DNA of 64,000 bases, from the NCBI RefSeq assembly GCF_012113595.1, contig NZ_CP050831.1, positions 2,728,001 through 2,792,000 on the forward strand, written 5' to 3'. The DNA is from Bacteroides faecium (GTDB taxonomy: Bacteria; Bacteroidota; Bacteroidia; Bacteroidales; Bacteroidaceae). The notes beneath the pieces were generated by a model, which did no database searches, was not told the origin of the DNA, and was given only the letters and a program-made list of their open reading frames with translations. Numbering within the stretch: position 1 is the stretch's first letter; every line of letters starts with the position of its first letter. This document shows, one piece after another, positions 23,833-33,422 of this stretch. Made by a program: the position numbers and the translations under genes.

Positions 23833-26451
23833 TTAGATTCCTGCGAGTTCCAGTACCTTTTCGACTGCCGCATTCAATCCGTCGGTATTCTTACCGCCGG
23901 CAGTTGCGAAGTGAGGCTGACCGCCGCCGCCGCCTTGAATCAGTTTGGCAGCTTCTTTCACTAGATTACCTGCTTTCAGACCTGTTGCTACCAGATTGTC
24001 GCTCAGCATCACTGTCAGCATCGGTTTGCCGTTGTCCGTGCTTCCGGCTACGAAGAACAAGTTCTCTGTAATCTCGCCACGAAGTTGGAAAGCGATATTC
24101 TTCACTACTTCTGCCGGTAGCGGAGAACAGAACTTGATAACTTTGACACCGTGAACTTCCTGTATGTTCTTCAACAGTCTTTCTTTCAGGCTGGCTTCTT
24201 TTTCTTTCATGAAGTCTTCCACCTGTTTCTTCAGTCCTGCGTTTTCGTCAATATATTTGCGGATAGCGATGCTCAAGTCGGGAGCATTGTTGAAGAGTGC
24301 CTTCAAATCGCTGAGGGTATCCTGAATAGTGTCCAGCAATTCCTCTACGCGTGCTCCGGTATATGCTTCGATACGACGAACGCCGGCAGCGACAGAACTT
24401 TCCGACATGATTTTCACCATACCGATGTTTCCGGTTGCGGCTACGTGCGTACCGCCACAGAATTCGATAGAAGAACCGAACTGGATAACACGTACTTTGT
24501 CACCATACTTTTCACCGAAGAGGGCGATAGCTCCCAATTCCTTAGCTTCTTCGATAGGAATATTGCGGTATTCCTTCAAAGGTATGTTGGCACGGATTCT
24601 TTCATTGACGATGTGTTCCACTTTGCGGATTTCTTCGTCGGTCACTTTCTGGAAGTGTGAGAAGTCGAAACGCAATGAGTCCGGAGTCACCAGCGAACCT
24701 TTCTGTTCGATATGCTCGCCCAAAACTTCGCGCAGGGCAGCGTCCAGCAAGTGGGTAGCCGAGTGGTTGGCTGCACAGGCAGCACGTTTGTCAGTGTCTA
24801 CACAAGCCATCATCGGAGCTTCCGGATGTTCGGGCAACTTTTTGGTAATATGTATCGGAAGGTTGTTTTCTTTCTTGGTGTCTACCACTTCAATCGTCTC
24901 GAACTCGCTTACCAATACACCGGTATCGCCTACCTGACCACCGCTTTCTGCATAGAACGGGGTACGGTCAAGCACAATCTGATACAATGTCTGGTTCTTC
25001 TGTTTGATTTGACGATAGCGAAGGATAGATGCTTCGTATTCGGTATAGTCGTAACCTACAAATTCAGTCGTTCCCTCTTTCAGCGTAATCCAGTCACCGG
25101 TTTCGATGGCGGCGGCGTTGCGGGCACGCTGTTTCTGCTGCTGCATCTCTTCGTTGAACTCTTCGATATTGACAGTCATTCCGTTTTCGCGGAGAATCAG
25201 TTCTGTCAGGTCGAGCGGGAAACCGAACGTATCATATAAGGTAAAGGCGTCTTTACCGCTGATTTCTGTTTTTCCTGCTGCTTTCGTATCTTCCATGGTC
25301 TTGTCGAGCAAGCGGATACCTGTCTCCAGTGTGCGCAGGAATGATTCTTCTTCTTCCTTGATTACTTTTTCAATCAGTGTCTTTTGTGCAATCAGTTCGG
25401 GATAAGCGTCTCCCATGTTGTCGATAAGCACGGGCAGCAGTTTGTACATGAATGCCTGCTTCTGTCCGAGGAATGTGTATCCGTAACGGACAGCACGACG
25501 GAGGATACGACGGATTACGTAACCTGCTTTGGCGTTGGACGGCAACTGGCCGTCTGTGATGGAGAAAGCAATCGTACGGATATGGTCGGCAATCACGCGC
25601 ATGGCGATGTCCTGCTGCTTGTCTTTTCCGTATTCTGTGTTGGACATGGCTGCGATGGCTTTCAACATCGGCTGGAATACGTCTGTATCGTAATTGGAAA
25701 TCTTGCCTTGCAAAGCCATGCACAAGCGTTCGAATCCCATACCGGTGTCGATAACTTTAGCCGGAAGCGGTTCGAGACTGCCGTCTGCTTTGCGGTTATA
25801 TTGCATGAACACGAGGTTCCAGATTTCAATCACTTGCGGATGGTCGTGGTTGACGAGGTCGCGACCGGAGATTTTGGCACGTTCTTCTGCCGGACGAAGG
25901 TCGATATGGATTTCGGAACAGGGTCCGCAAGGTCCTGTATCACCCATTTCCCAGAAATTGTCGTGCTTGTTACCGTTGATGATATGGTCTTTCGGCAGGA
26001 ATTGTTCCCAGTAAGAAGCGGCTTCGTCGTCGCGGCTCAGTCCTTCTTCGGGGCTTCCTTCGAATACGGTGGCGTAGAGATGTTCCGGATTCAGTTTCAG
26101 TACGTCTACCAGATACTCCCATGCCCAGTTGATGGCTTCTTTCTTGAAGTAGTCACCGAACGACCAGTTGCCGAGCATCTCGAACATGGTGTGGTGGTAT
26201 GTGTCGTGTCCTACTTCTTCCAGGTCATTGTGCTTTCCGCTTACGCGCAAGCATTTCTGAGAGTCCGCGACTCTTTGGTATTTCGCCGGGTGGTTACCCA
26301 AAATAATATCTTTAAACTGGTTCATACCCGCGTTGGTAAACATCAGGGTAGGGTCGTCTTTTATCACCATGGGAGCCGACGGAACGATGTGGTGTCCTTT
26401 CGACTCAAAGAAATTCTTGAATGAATCTCTGATTTCTTTTGCAGTCAACAT
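23833..26451 (-). CDS. alaS: Alanyl-tRNA synthetase
   Basis: 872 aa, normal full length. It charges tRNA-Ala. The class II catalytic core is at the N-terminus (about 1-250; TAKEIRDSFKNFFESKGH, TNAGMNQFKD, GDTGPCGPCSEIH). An editing domain carries the zinc ligands HSATH and CGGTHVAATG (about 560-680), and a C-terminal DHHA1 domain ends in the glycine-rich GGGGGQPHFATAGGK (about 845-858). It is divergent from the M23 peptidase gene, with a 106-bp intergenic region carrying promoter boxes on both strands, and has its own terminator. Confidence 0.98.
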   Translation of the reverse strand: MLTAKEIRDSFKNFFESKGHHIVPSAPMVIKDDPTLMFTNAGMNQFKDIILGNHPAKYQRVADSQKCLRVSGKHNDLEEVGHDTYHHTMFEMLGNWSFGDYFKKEAINWAWEYLVDVLKLNPEHLYATVFEGSPEEGLSRDDEAASYWEQFLPKDHIINGNKHDNFWEMGDTGPCGPCSEIHIDLRPAEERAKISGRDLVNHDHPQVIEIWNLVFMQYNRKADGSLEPLPAKVIDTGMGFERLCMALQGKISNYDTDVFQPMLKAIAAMSNTEYGKDKQQDIAMRVIADHIRTIAFSITDGQLPSNAKAGYVIRRILRRAVRYGYTFLGQKQAFMYKLLPVLIDNMGDAYPELIAQKTLIEKVIKEEEESFLRTLETGIRLLDKTMEDTKAAGKTEISGKDAFTLYDTFGFPLDLTELILRENGMTVNIEEFNEEMQQQKQRARNAAAIETGDWITLKEGTTEFVGYDYTEYEASILRYRQIKQKNQTLYQIVLDRTPFYAESGGQVGDTGVLVSEFETIEVVDTKKENNLPIHITKKLPEHPEAPMMACVDTDKRAACAANHSATHLLDAALREVLGEHIEQKGSLVTPDSLRFDFSHFQKVTDEEIRKVEHIVNERIRANIPLKEYRNIPIEEAKELGAIALFGEKYGDKVRVIQFGSSIEFCGGTHVAATGNIGMVKIMSESSVAAGVRRIEAYTGARVEELLDTIQDTLSDLKALFNNAPDLSIAIRKYIDENAGLKKQVEDFMKEKEASLKERLLKNIQEVHGVKVIKFCSPLPAEVVKNIAFQLRGEITENLFFVAGSTDNGKPMLTVMLSDNLVATGLKAGNLVKEAAKLIQGGGGGQPHFATAGGKNTDGLNAAVEKVLELAGI

Positions 26452-26498
26452 ATCTTCTATATATCTATCGTTGAGGTTAATATTCTCAAAAAACTGTG

Positions 26499-26526
26499 CA
26501 AAGATAGCTTGTTTTTATTACTTTTG
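26499..26526. promoter_or_regulatory. Divergent -7 boxes for alaS and the M23 peptidase gene
   Basis: Minus strand 26499-26506 reads TATCTTTG (toward alaS) and plus strand 26519-26526 reads TACTTTTG (toward 26558). Both match TAnnTTTG; no clear -33 TTTG was found for either. Confidence 0.6.
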
Positions 26527-26557
26527 CCGTATTAACAAGCGAAATATTTCCAAAAAG

Positions 26558-27526
26558 ATGCGCAAAGTATATTACATCTATAATCCACAGACCCAGACTT
26601 ACGACCGAATCTACCCTACCGTGCGGCAGCGTGCACTCAGCATTTTGCGCCGGCTTTTCTATGGAATGGGACTGGGAGCGGGGTGTTTCATCGTGTTGCT
26701 CCTTATCTTCGGCTCTCCGTCGGAGAAGGAATTAAGAATCGAAAACAGCCGCCTTCTGGCACAGTATAATGTGCTTTCCCGTCGTCTGGACGATGCAATG
26801 GGAGTGCTTCAGGATATTCAGCAACGTGACGACAACCTCTATCGGGTTATCCTTCAGGCAGACCCGGTTTCTCCGGCTATCCGTCAGGCGGGTTACGGTG
26901 GCACGAACCGTTACGAGGAACTGATGGATTTGGCGAACTCCAAGTTGGTCGTGAATACGACTCAGAAACTGGATGTGCTCTCCAAACGGTTGTATATCCA
27001 ATCCAAGTCTTTTGACGACGTGATAGATATGTGCAAGAATCACGATGAGATGTTGAAATGTGTTCCTGCCATTCAGCCTATTTCAAATAAAGACCTTCGG
27101 CAGACGGCTTCCGGTTACGGCACGCGTATCGACCCGATTTATGGTACGACGAAGTTCCATGCGGGGATGGACTTCTCCGCTCATCCGGGGACGGATGTGT
27201 ATGCTACCGGTAACGGAACGGTGGTGAAAGTCGGATGGGAAACCGGATATGGCAACACGATTGAAATCGACCACGGCTTTGGTTATATGACCCGTTATGC
27301 ACACTTGCAGGGATTTAATACGAAAGTAGGAAAGAAGGTGGTGCGTGGTGAGATTATCGGAAAGGTAGGCAGTACGGGAAAGAGTACTGGCCCGCATCTT
27401 CATTATGAAGTGCATGTGAAAGGGCAGGTTGTGAATCCGGTGAATTACTATTTCATGGATTTGAGTGCGGAAGATTACGAGAAGATGATTCAGTTGGCTG
27501 CCAACCACGGTAAGGTGTTCGATTAA
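26558..27526 (+). CDS. M23-family murein peptidase, membrane-anchored
   Basis: 322 aa from the ATG at 26558 (MRKVYYIYNPQTQTYDRIYP); upstream in-frame codons overlap the alaS start and the promoter, so the longer frame is not credible. One membrane helix (about 36-55, GMGLGAGCFIVLLLIFG) and a coiled-coil segment (about 65-95) precede a LytM/M23 domain (about 195-300) with the zinc motifs HAGMDFSAHPGTDV and HLHYEVHVKG. It would cut peptide cross-links in the cell wall or act as an envelope divisome/elongasome factor. The MerR-like gene follows after 20 bp, probably in the same transcript. Confidence 0.93.
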   Translation: MRKVYYIYNPQTQTYDRIYPTVRQRALSILRRLFYGMGLGAGCFIVLLLIFGSPSEKELRIENSRLLAQYNVLSRRLDDAMGVLQDIQQRDDNLYRVILQADPVSPAIRQAGYGGTNRYEELMDLANSKLVVNTTQKLDVLSKRLYIQSKSFDDVIDMCKNHDEMLKCVPAIQPISNKDLRQTASGYGTRIDPIYGTTKFHAGMDFSAHPGTDVYATGNGTVVKVGWETGYGNTIEIDHGFGYMTRYAHLQGFNTKVGKKVVRGEIIGKVGSTGKSTGPHLHYEVHVKGQVVNPVNYYFMDLSAEDYEKMIQLAANHGKVFD

Positions 27527-27546
27527 TCTTCTAAAAAAGGAATGTT

Positions 27547-27891
27547 ATGCTTAATACGGATAAAGAACTGAAGTTATATTATTCAATAGGAGAGGTGGCA
27601 GATATGTTCGGTGTCAATCAATCCCTGCTTCGTTTTTGGGAAAAGGAGTTTCCGCAAATCTCGCCCAGGACAATAGGAAGAGGAATACGCCAGTACCGCA
27701 AAGAGGACGTGGAGACAATCGGGCTTATTTATCATTTGGTGAAAGAGAAAGGTATGACTCTTCCGGGAGCCCGGCAACGTCTGAAAGATAATAAGGAAGC
27801 TACGATTCGTAATTATGAAATCGTGAATAAACTGAAAGCGATAAAAGACGAACTTTTGGCTATCAAACGGGAGTTGGACGGACGTGAGTAG
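27547..27891 (+). CDS. MerR-family transcriptional regulator
   Basis: 114 aa. A winged helix-turn-helix of the MerR type fills residues about 10-80 (YYSIGEVADMFGVNQSLLRFWEKEFPQI, GIRQYRKEDVETIGLIYHLVKEKGMTL), followed by a short helical tail. No effector domain or cysteine set is present, so it is not a metal sensor of the classical kind. It lies 20 bp after the M23 peptidase gene and before a long palindrome. Target unknown. Confidence 0.9.
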   Translation: MLNTDKELKLYYSIGEVADMFGVNQSLLRFWEKEFPQISPRTIGRGIRQYRKEDVETIGLIYHLVKEKGMTLPGARQRLKDNKEATIRNYEIVNKLKAIKDELLAIKRELDGRE

Positions 27892-27906
27892 AGTTCTATG
27901 ATTTTT

Positions 27907-27984
27907 CAGGCACGGATTACACGGAATACACGGTTTCAGCTAATCAAGCTCTTAAAACCGTGAAATCCGTGTAATCCGTGCCTG
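27907..27984. repeat. Long palindromic intergenic repeat (copy A)
   Basis: CAGGCACGGATTACACGG at the left pairs perfectly with CCGTGTAATCCGTGCCTG at the right; an inner pair ACGGTTT/AAACCGT extends the hairpin. It fills the gap between the convergent MerR-like gene and rsh, so a bidirectional terminator role is likely. The same sequence recurs at 63523-63594. Confidence 0.85.
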
Positions 27985-27989
27985 TTGTT

Positions 27990-30233
27990 TTATTCTTCTA
28001 CACGACTCACCTGCTTGATATTTTGAATCTTCTTCAAGTTGTTGCAGATTGTTTTCACGTCTTCCACATCATGCACCCATAGCTGTATTTTACCTTCAAA
28101 GATGCCATCCTCAGTTTCGATGGTCAACTTGCGGATATTTACATTGAGCTGTCTAGAGATGACTTGAGTCACTTCGTTCAGAAGTCCCATACTGTCTATA
28201 CCTTTTATATATATATAGACAAGGAAAGAAAGCTCTTTATGCGTATCCCACTCCGTAGCCAATATACGGTTACCGTAACTGCTCTTCAGTTTGGCAGCAA
28301 CAGGGCACTGGCGTTTATGAATAATAATCCGGTCGTTCTCGTCCACGTAACCTAGCACGTCGTCACCCGGAATGGGGTGGCAGCATTCTGCCATGATATA
28401 TTTCTTTTGCAGGCTTTCTTCCGTTAGTTTGAGTACCTGTTTCGGATTGATTTTTTCTTTTTCCTGCGGCTCTTTTTCTTCCTGTTGTTTCTCTTTGCTG
28501 TTGCCGAAAGAGAACGTAAGGTATTTCTTCCAGTTACTGGTTTGTTTTTCTTTCAGTTCATTTTTGTCCGCTTCTCCCAAGATGATAGCTTTACTGCCGA
28601 TAGCAGCCAGTAATTCTTCTTCATTCTTGGCATTGTGTAGCTTACGGAGCTTTTCGGTAACGGTTTCTTCCGGGCGGATTTCTTCTTTCTTCAAGAATTC
28701 GCTAAGAATCTCTTCTCCGATTTTCTGATTAGCCTTCCGCTCTTTGCGGAGAATCGCCGCTATCTTGGCACGGGCGCGGGCAGTAGTTGCGAATACTTCC
28801 CATTGCGGTTGCACACGCTGCGATTTGGATGTAAGGATTTCTACTTGGTCGCCACTTTGTAACTTGTGGCTTAGCGGCACTAATTTATGATTCACTTTGG
28901 CACCGATACAATGGCTGCCGATATCTGTGTGCAGGGAAAAAGCAAAGTCGAGTGCCGTTGAGTTCTGCGGCATGGTCTTCAGTTCCCCTTTTGGTGTGAA
29001 TACAAATATTTCGGAAGCAAATAAATTCAGCTTGATGGTATCCAGGAAGTCGATGGCATCCGGTTGCGGGTCATCTAATATTTCCTTGATGGTTTTCAAC
29101 CATTTCTCCAATTCGCCTTCATCTTCGCTGCCGCCCCCTTCTTTGTATTTCCAATGTGCGGCAAAACCTTGTTCGGCAACGTCATTCATTCGTTCACTAC
29201 GAATCTGGACTTCAATCCACTGACCGTTATTACCCATCAAAGTGACGTGTAAAGCTTGATAACCATTTGCTTTGGGATGACTTACCCAGTCGCGCAGACG
29301 GTCGGGATGCGGCTTGTATATCTTGGAGATAGAAACGTAAATATCGAAACAATCGTTGAGCTCTTCTTCATCGTTGCGTGGTTCGAAGATGATTCGGACA
29401 GCCAGCAAGTCATAGATCTCTTCGAAAGGAACATGCTTGGTCTGCATCTTATTCCAGATAGAGTAGATTGATTTAACACGGGCAAGTATCCGGTATTTCA
29501 ATCCCATCTTATCAAGCTGTGTACGGATAGGAGCTGTGAAGTCATTGAAAACCTTGTCGCGCTCGGCGGCTGTGGCGTTCAGTTTCTCTTCTATTTCCGC
29601 ATATTCTTCGGGATGTTCATACTTGAAACTCAGGTTCTCAAGTTCAGTCTTGATTTTGTAGAGTCCCAGGCGGTTGGCCAATGGAGCATAGATATAAAGA
29701 GTTTCTCCTGCAATCTTATATTGCTTGTTGGGCAACATGGAACCGAGGGTACGCATGTTGTGCAAGCGGTCGGCTATCTTGATAAGGATTACCCGGATGT
29801 CGTTGGACATCGTGAGCAGTAACTTCTTGAAGTTCTCTGCCTGTGCCGAAGCACGGTCGCCGAAGATACCACCGGATATTTTAGTCAACCCGTCTACAAT
29901 TTGGGCAATCTTCGGTCCAAAGATATTCTCGATGTCTTCTACCGTATAGTCAGTATCTTCCACTACATCATGCAGTAAAGCTGCACAGATAGAGGTGGAA
30001 CCAAGACCGATTTCATTGCATACGATACTCGCGACGGCAATCGGATGCATAATATAAGGTTCGCCGGAACGGCGTTTGATACCTTTATGCGCTTGATTGG
30101 CGAAGTTGAAAGCCTTCGTTATGATTTCGACTTTCTTGCGATGTTTTGTGCTGAGATAATCATTCAGTAGTTCGTGGAACGCCTGATTGATCATCTCTTC
30201 GTCAGCTATTTCTTTGGGGGTCAGATTATCCAT
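27990..30233 (-). CDS. Bifunctional (p)ppGpp synthetase/hydrolase, RelA/SpoT family
   Basis: 747 aa, typical Rsh length. The HD hydrolase domain is intact (HD at about 88-89 in ALLHDVVEDTDY). A synthetase domain (about 235-350; RIIFEPRNDEEELNDCFDIY, NGYQALHVTLMG, VEVQIRS-like EVQIRSERM), a TGS domain (about 410-470; VFTPKGELKTMPQNSTALDFAF) and a C-terminal ACT domain (about 670-745) follow. It makes and destroys the stringent-response alarmone. It is last in a same-strand run parA-parB-DUF5683-lytic transglycosylase-rsh (gap to the previous gene 72 bp) and ends at the palindrome. Confidence 0.96.
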   Translation of the reverse strand: MDNLTPKEIADEEMINQAFHELLNDYLSTKHRKKVEIITKAFNFANQAHKGIKRRSGEPYIMHPIAVASIVCNEIGLGSTSICAALLHDVVEDTDYTVEDIENIFGPKIAQIVDGLTKISGGIFGDRASAQAENFKKLLLTMSNDIRVILIKIADRLHNMRTLGSMLPNKQYKIAGETLYIYAPLANRLGLYKIKTELENLSFKYEHPEEYAEIEEKLNATAAERDKVFNDFTAPIRTQLDKMGLKYRILARVKSIYSIWNKMQTKHVPFEEIYDLLAVRIIFEPRNDEEELNDCFDIYVSISKIYKPHPDRLRDWVSHPKANGYQALHVTLMGNNGQWIEVQIRSERMNDVAEQGFAAHWKYKEGGGSEDEGELEKWLKTIKEILDDPQPDAIDFLDTIKLNLFASEIFVFTPKGELKTMPQNSTALDFAFSLHTDIGSHCIGAKVNHKLVPLSHKLQSGDQVEILTSKSQRVQPQWEVFATTARARAKIAAILRKERKANQKIGEEILSEFLKKEEIRPEETVTEKLRKLHNAKNEEELLAAIGSKAIILGEADKNELKEKQTSNWKKYLTFSFGNSKEKQQEEKEPQEKEKINPKQVLKLTEESLQKKYIMAECCHPIPGDDVLGYVDENDRIIIHKRQCPVAAKLKSSYGNRILATEWDTHKELSFLVYIYIKGIDSMGLLNEVTQVISRQLNVNIRKLTIETEDGIFEGKIQLWVHDVEDVKTICNNLKKIQNIKQVSRVEE

Positions 30234-30305
30234 AATTGTTATCCTTTCACTTGCTTAGTTTTGCAAAAATAAGCAAATTTCCGAACGGTGCAAGCGGGAT
30301 GCCGG

Positions 30306-31601
30306 TTATTTGTATATTTTCAATCGTTTTCCTGCTGCAATCTTTGTATTAGACATTCCGTTCCACCGCTGTATATCTTTGACACTGACACCGTATCTTC
30401 CCGCAATAGATGACAAAGTGTCACCACTTTTTATTGTATGATAGGTCAGTTTGCCTTTACCGGCAACGGCTGTTGTCGCTTTGCGTGTTGCAGGCGTAAT
30501 GTCTTTCACAGCCACAGTCTTACGGTTGCGGAACAACTCGTCGGCACGATGCGCATAAATCGTATCTTGTCTGTCGATGAAAGTGCTGATTGCTTCGATA
30601 GGCAGACGGAGTGTGTAAGGCTTGCTGTCACCCGGAATTATAGACTTTTTATATTGCGGATTCAAACTCTTAACCTGATCCAGCGGAACATTGCAAAGGT
30701 CGGCAATCTGTTCGAAGTGCAGGTTCTTGTTGATTTGCACAGTATCCGTACTTGCCGGGATGTTTGTTTCCATCGGGCAGATGTTATGGTCGCAGTAGTA
30801 AGTCATCACGTAGTTGGCTGCGATAAAGGCAGGTACGTATCCACGTGTCTCTTTAGGCAGGTAATTGTAGATTTTCCAATAATCTGTTTCACCATTGGCA
30901 CGGCGGATAGCTTTGTTGATAGTACCGGGGCCGCAGTTGTAAGCAGCAATCACAAGATTCCAGTCTCCGTAAATGGCATACATCTCCTTGAGGTAACGGG
31001 CAGCAGCCCAAGTCGCCTTGATTGGGTCGCGGCGGTCATCAACCAGGCTGTTGGATTCCAGACCGTAGATTTTTCCTGTACCAATCATAAACTGCCATAA
31101 GCCTGAAGCTCCCGCACGGGATACGGCCGAAGGATTCAGCGCAGACTCGATAATAGGAAGGTATCTCAGCTCCAACGGAAGCCCGTATGCGTCCAACGCT
31201 TCTTCAAAAATAGGCATATAGAAGTTGCAGGCACTCAACATGAACGAAACCTGATTGCGCAGACGCCCTGCATACATATCAATGAATTTGCGAATAATAT
31301 CATTGTAAGGCATTTCCATGACAGCCGGGATGCGTGACAAACGGTCGATGTACACAGAGTCGCTGAACAGAGGATTGATATCCGCTGTGCTGCAATCTTT
31401 GCCTAAATCAATATAGTTTTTAGCTTTCCAGTCATTCAACAGACTGTCAAGAGGATATGTCATACTTTTAGGCAGGTCGATGCTTTCTTTGCGTTCAGTT
31501 CCATTTTCACGAATCACTACATCTACACTTTGCGCCTTTACTTGAGACGTTGCTACCAGTAAAAGGAAAATAATCGAACAATAGTTTACTAATTTCTTCA
31601 T
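30306..31601 (-). CDS. Lytic murein transglycosylase (MltD-like) with LysM
   Basis: 431 aa; signal peptide ending near VKAQ (residue 24). The SLT domain (about 115-240) has the catalytic Glu in LPIIESALNPSAVSRAGASGLWQFM and the later ATWAAARYLKEMY and AYNCGPGTINKAI motifs. A single C-terminal LysM (about 386-430; YHTIKSGDTLSSIAGRYGVS) binds peptidoglycan. It cleaves the glycan strand of murein to form anhydro-muramic ends. MltD of E. coli has two LysM repeats; here one is seen. Confidence 0.93.
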   Translation of the reverse strand: MKKLVNYCSIIFLLLVATSQVKAQSVDVVIRENGTERKESIDLPKSMTYPLDSLLNDWKAKNYIDLGKDCSTADINPLFSDSVYIDRLSRIPAVMEMPYNDIIRKFIDMYAGRLRNQVSFMLSACNFYMPIFEEALDAYGLPLELRYLPIIESALNPSAVSRAGASGLWQFMIGTGKIYGLESNSLVDDRRDPIKATWAAARYLKEMYAIYGDWNLVIAAYNCGPGTINKAIRRANGETDYWKIYNYLPKETRGYVPAFIAANYVMTYYCDHNICPMETNIPASTDTVQINKNLHFEQIADLCNVPLDQVKSLNPQYKKSIIPGDSKPYTLRLPIEAISTFIDRQDTIYAHRADELFRNRKTVAVKDITPATRKATTAVAGKGKLTYHTIKSGDTLSSIAGRYGVSVKDIQRWNGMSNTKIAAGKRLKIYK

Positions 31602-31635
31602 GCTTCAATAATAAGATCAATCTAAATTGTGTTTT

Positions 31636-32520
31636 TTAAAATCGTAATACGCATTGCAAGCCAACCGACTTGTTCTTAAAACTATTCGAGCGGAACTGAT
31701 TGTTATTGTCGATAACAGCCGGTTCTACTTTCATGCTCAGGTCGGGAGTTATATCGAAATTGGACAACTCTGCATCCACATACGCGTCGATGATAGAGAT
31801 AAGATAAACTCCGATAAATGCAAATATACTAAGATCCCGGTAACGCCGGAACATATCTTTTCTTCGTTTTAATGTATTTTTCAACTGCTCCTCGTTGTAA
31901 GTAGCGTTGGGGGGCAGCAAGTCTTCGTAACTTTTGGTGTTCGGGTTGCTGTCCATGATGTCCAGGTAGGCTTGTGAGTAGTCTTTGTACATCTTGCCGT
32001 TCCAGCTCAATGCATACGCACAACCAGCAAATCCACCGTATATAATAGGTAGTTTCCAATATTTACGGTTGTAAATCTGTCCGCCGCCGGGGAATACGAC
32101 AGCAAGCCAGGTCGCTTTGGTCGGATTCGGGATAAATATCTTCTTGTTAATATCCTGTGCAGGTGGAACACTGTCTGTCTTGACAACGATAGACGCCGGC
32201 TGCTCTATCTTTTTCAACTCCTTCTTGTTCACTGCGTCCAGACTGTCTGCTATTTGTATCTTGGCAGCCGACAGGCTATCGACAGAAGGAAGTTCCTTGG
32301 ACGGTATAATCCGGATGGAATCTTTCTTCAGCGAATCCTGTACCGTCGGTTCACGATGCCTTCTGGCACGGGCTTTCGGCGCTTCCCGCTGTATGATAGT
32401 TGTGTCTTTCTGCACCGGAGTGACAGTGGATTGTGCATACACATCAATCCCTGCCACCTGTAGAAAACAGAGAAGCAGGGCGATGACGGGTAACTGATAT
32501 TTCTTACTTATTCTAGTCAT
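31636..32520 (-). CDS. DUF5683-family membrane protein
   Basis: 294 aa. A signal or anchor segment (about 9-30) is followed by a low-complexity region (about 35-125) and a DUF5683 domain (about 130-250; ATWLAVVFPGGGQIYNRKYWKLPIIYGG) with two or three hydrophobic segments. The function is unknown. It starts on the base next to the parB stop codon, so it is cotranscribed and probably coupled to parB. It precedes the transglycosylase gene by 34 bp. Confidence 0.85.
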   Translation of the reverse strand: MTRISKKYQLPVIALLLCFLQVAGIDVYAQSTVTPVQKDTTIIQREAPKARARRHREPTVQDSLKKDSIRIIPSKELPSVDSLSAAKIQIADSLDAVNKKELKKIEQPASIVVKTDSVPPAQDINKKIFIPNPTKATWLAVVFPGGGQIYNRKYWKLPIIYGGFAGCAYALSWNGKMYKDYSQAYLDIMDSNPNTKSYEDLLPPNATYNEEQLKNTLKRRKDMFRRYRDLSIFAFIGVYLISIIDAYVDAELSNFDITPDLSMKVEPAVIDNNNQFRSNSFKNKSVGLQCVLRF

Positions 32521-33411
32521 TTACTTCTTTAACGTATCGAAGATTTCCATGATACGTTCCAGTTCCTCTTCGTTGCCGAAAGGAATACTGATTTTTCCTT
32601 TCCCCTTTTCGGAGCAAGTGAGTTGTACCTTGGTATTGAAAAAGCCTGTGAGCTGTTGCTTCAGTAAGTTGAATTCTTCCGGAAGTTTGGCACGTTTCGG
32701 GGTTATTTTCCGCGTACCGCTTTTCACAGCTTCTCCTTCGCTTAATGATTTAACAATTTCTTCTACTTTACGGACGGAATATCCGTGCTCTTGTATCTCT
32801 TCGAATATTTTAACTTGTAGTTTAGGGTCGCCCAGTGAAATGAGCGCACGTGCATGCCCCATGTCCAACTGTTTGTTTTGCAATGCCATCTGTATGGGAG
32901 CCGGCAGTTTCAGCAGGCGCAGGTAGTTGGCGATTGTCGTACGGTTCTTGCCGATACGTTCGCTCAAGCGCTCCTGTGTCAGTTCGTACTGGTCGAGCAG
33001 ATGCTGGTAGGCAAGTGCGATTTCTACGGCATTCAGGTCTTCACGCTGTATATTTTCAATCAGCGCCATTTCCATCATGTTCTCGTCGTCGGCGGTGCGG
33101 ATGTAAGCGGGGATTGTTTTTAGCCCTGCTTTTTGCGAAGCACGATAACGGCGTTCTCCGGCGATAATTTGATATTCATCGTCCGAGACTTTACGCAAGG
33201 TAATAGGTTGGATAATACCGATTTCGGCAATCGAGTCAGCCAGTTCCTGCAAAGCCGTTTCGTCAAACTCACGGCGCGGCTGGTTGGGATTGACGGCAAT
33301 CTTCGCTAACTCTATTTCATTAATGGAAGAAGAACCTTCGGTTTTCACGTCATCCATTGAGAGCAAGGCGTCAAGTCCGCGTCCTAATGCATTTCTTTTT
33401 GGTGTTGCCAT
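32521..33411 (-). CDS. parB: Chromosome-partitioning protein ParB
   Basis: 296 aa. The CTP-binding ParB/Sulfiredoxin-like domain (about 28-120) has both boxes: PNQPRREFDE with SIAEIGIIQPITLR, and IIAGERRYRASQKAGLKTIPAYI. A central helix-turn-helix domain (about 125-220; LTQERLSERIGKNRTTIANYLRLLKLP) follows, with a short C-terminal dimerisation region. It binds parS sites near the origin and works with ParA. The parA stop and parB start are 11 bp apart. No convincing parS was found in the window. Confidence 0.95.
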   Translation of the reverse strand: MATPKRNALGRGLDALLSMDDVKTEGSSSINEIELAKIAVNPNQPRREFDETALQELADSIAEIGIIQPITLRKVSDDEYQIIAGERRYRASQKAGLKTIPAYIRTADDENMMEMALIENIQREDLNAVEIALAYQHLLDQYELTQERLSERIGKNRTTIANYLRLLKLPAPIQMALQNKQLDMGHARALISLGDPKLQVKIFEEIQEHGYSVRKVEEIVKSLSEGEAVKSGTRKITPKRAKLPEEFNLLKQQLTGFFNTKVQLTCSEKGKGKISIPFGNEEELERIMEIFDTLKK

Positions 33412-33422
33412 ATCTTCTTCTT

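Noticed and set aside
25384..26424. 346-aa plus-strand frame antisense to alaS
   Set aside because: Shadow of the conserved alaS reading frame; composition is not protein-like.
26333..26557. 75-codon N-terminal extension of the M23 peptidase
   Set aside because: It overlaps the alaS start and the promoter boxes; the ATG at 26558 gives a normal family start.
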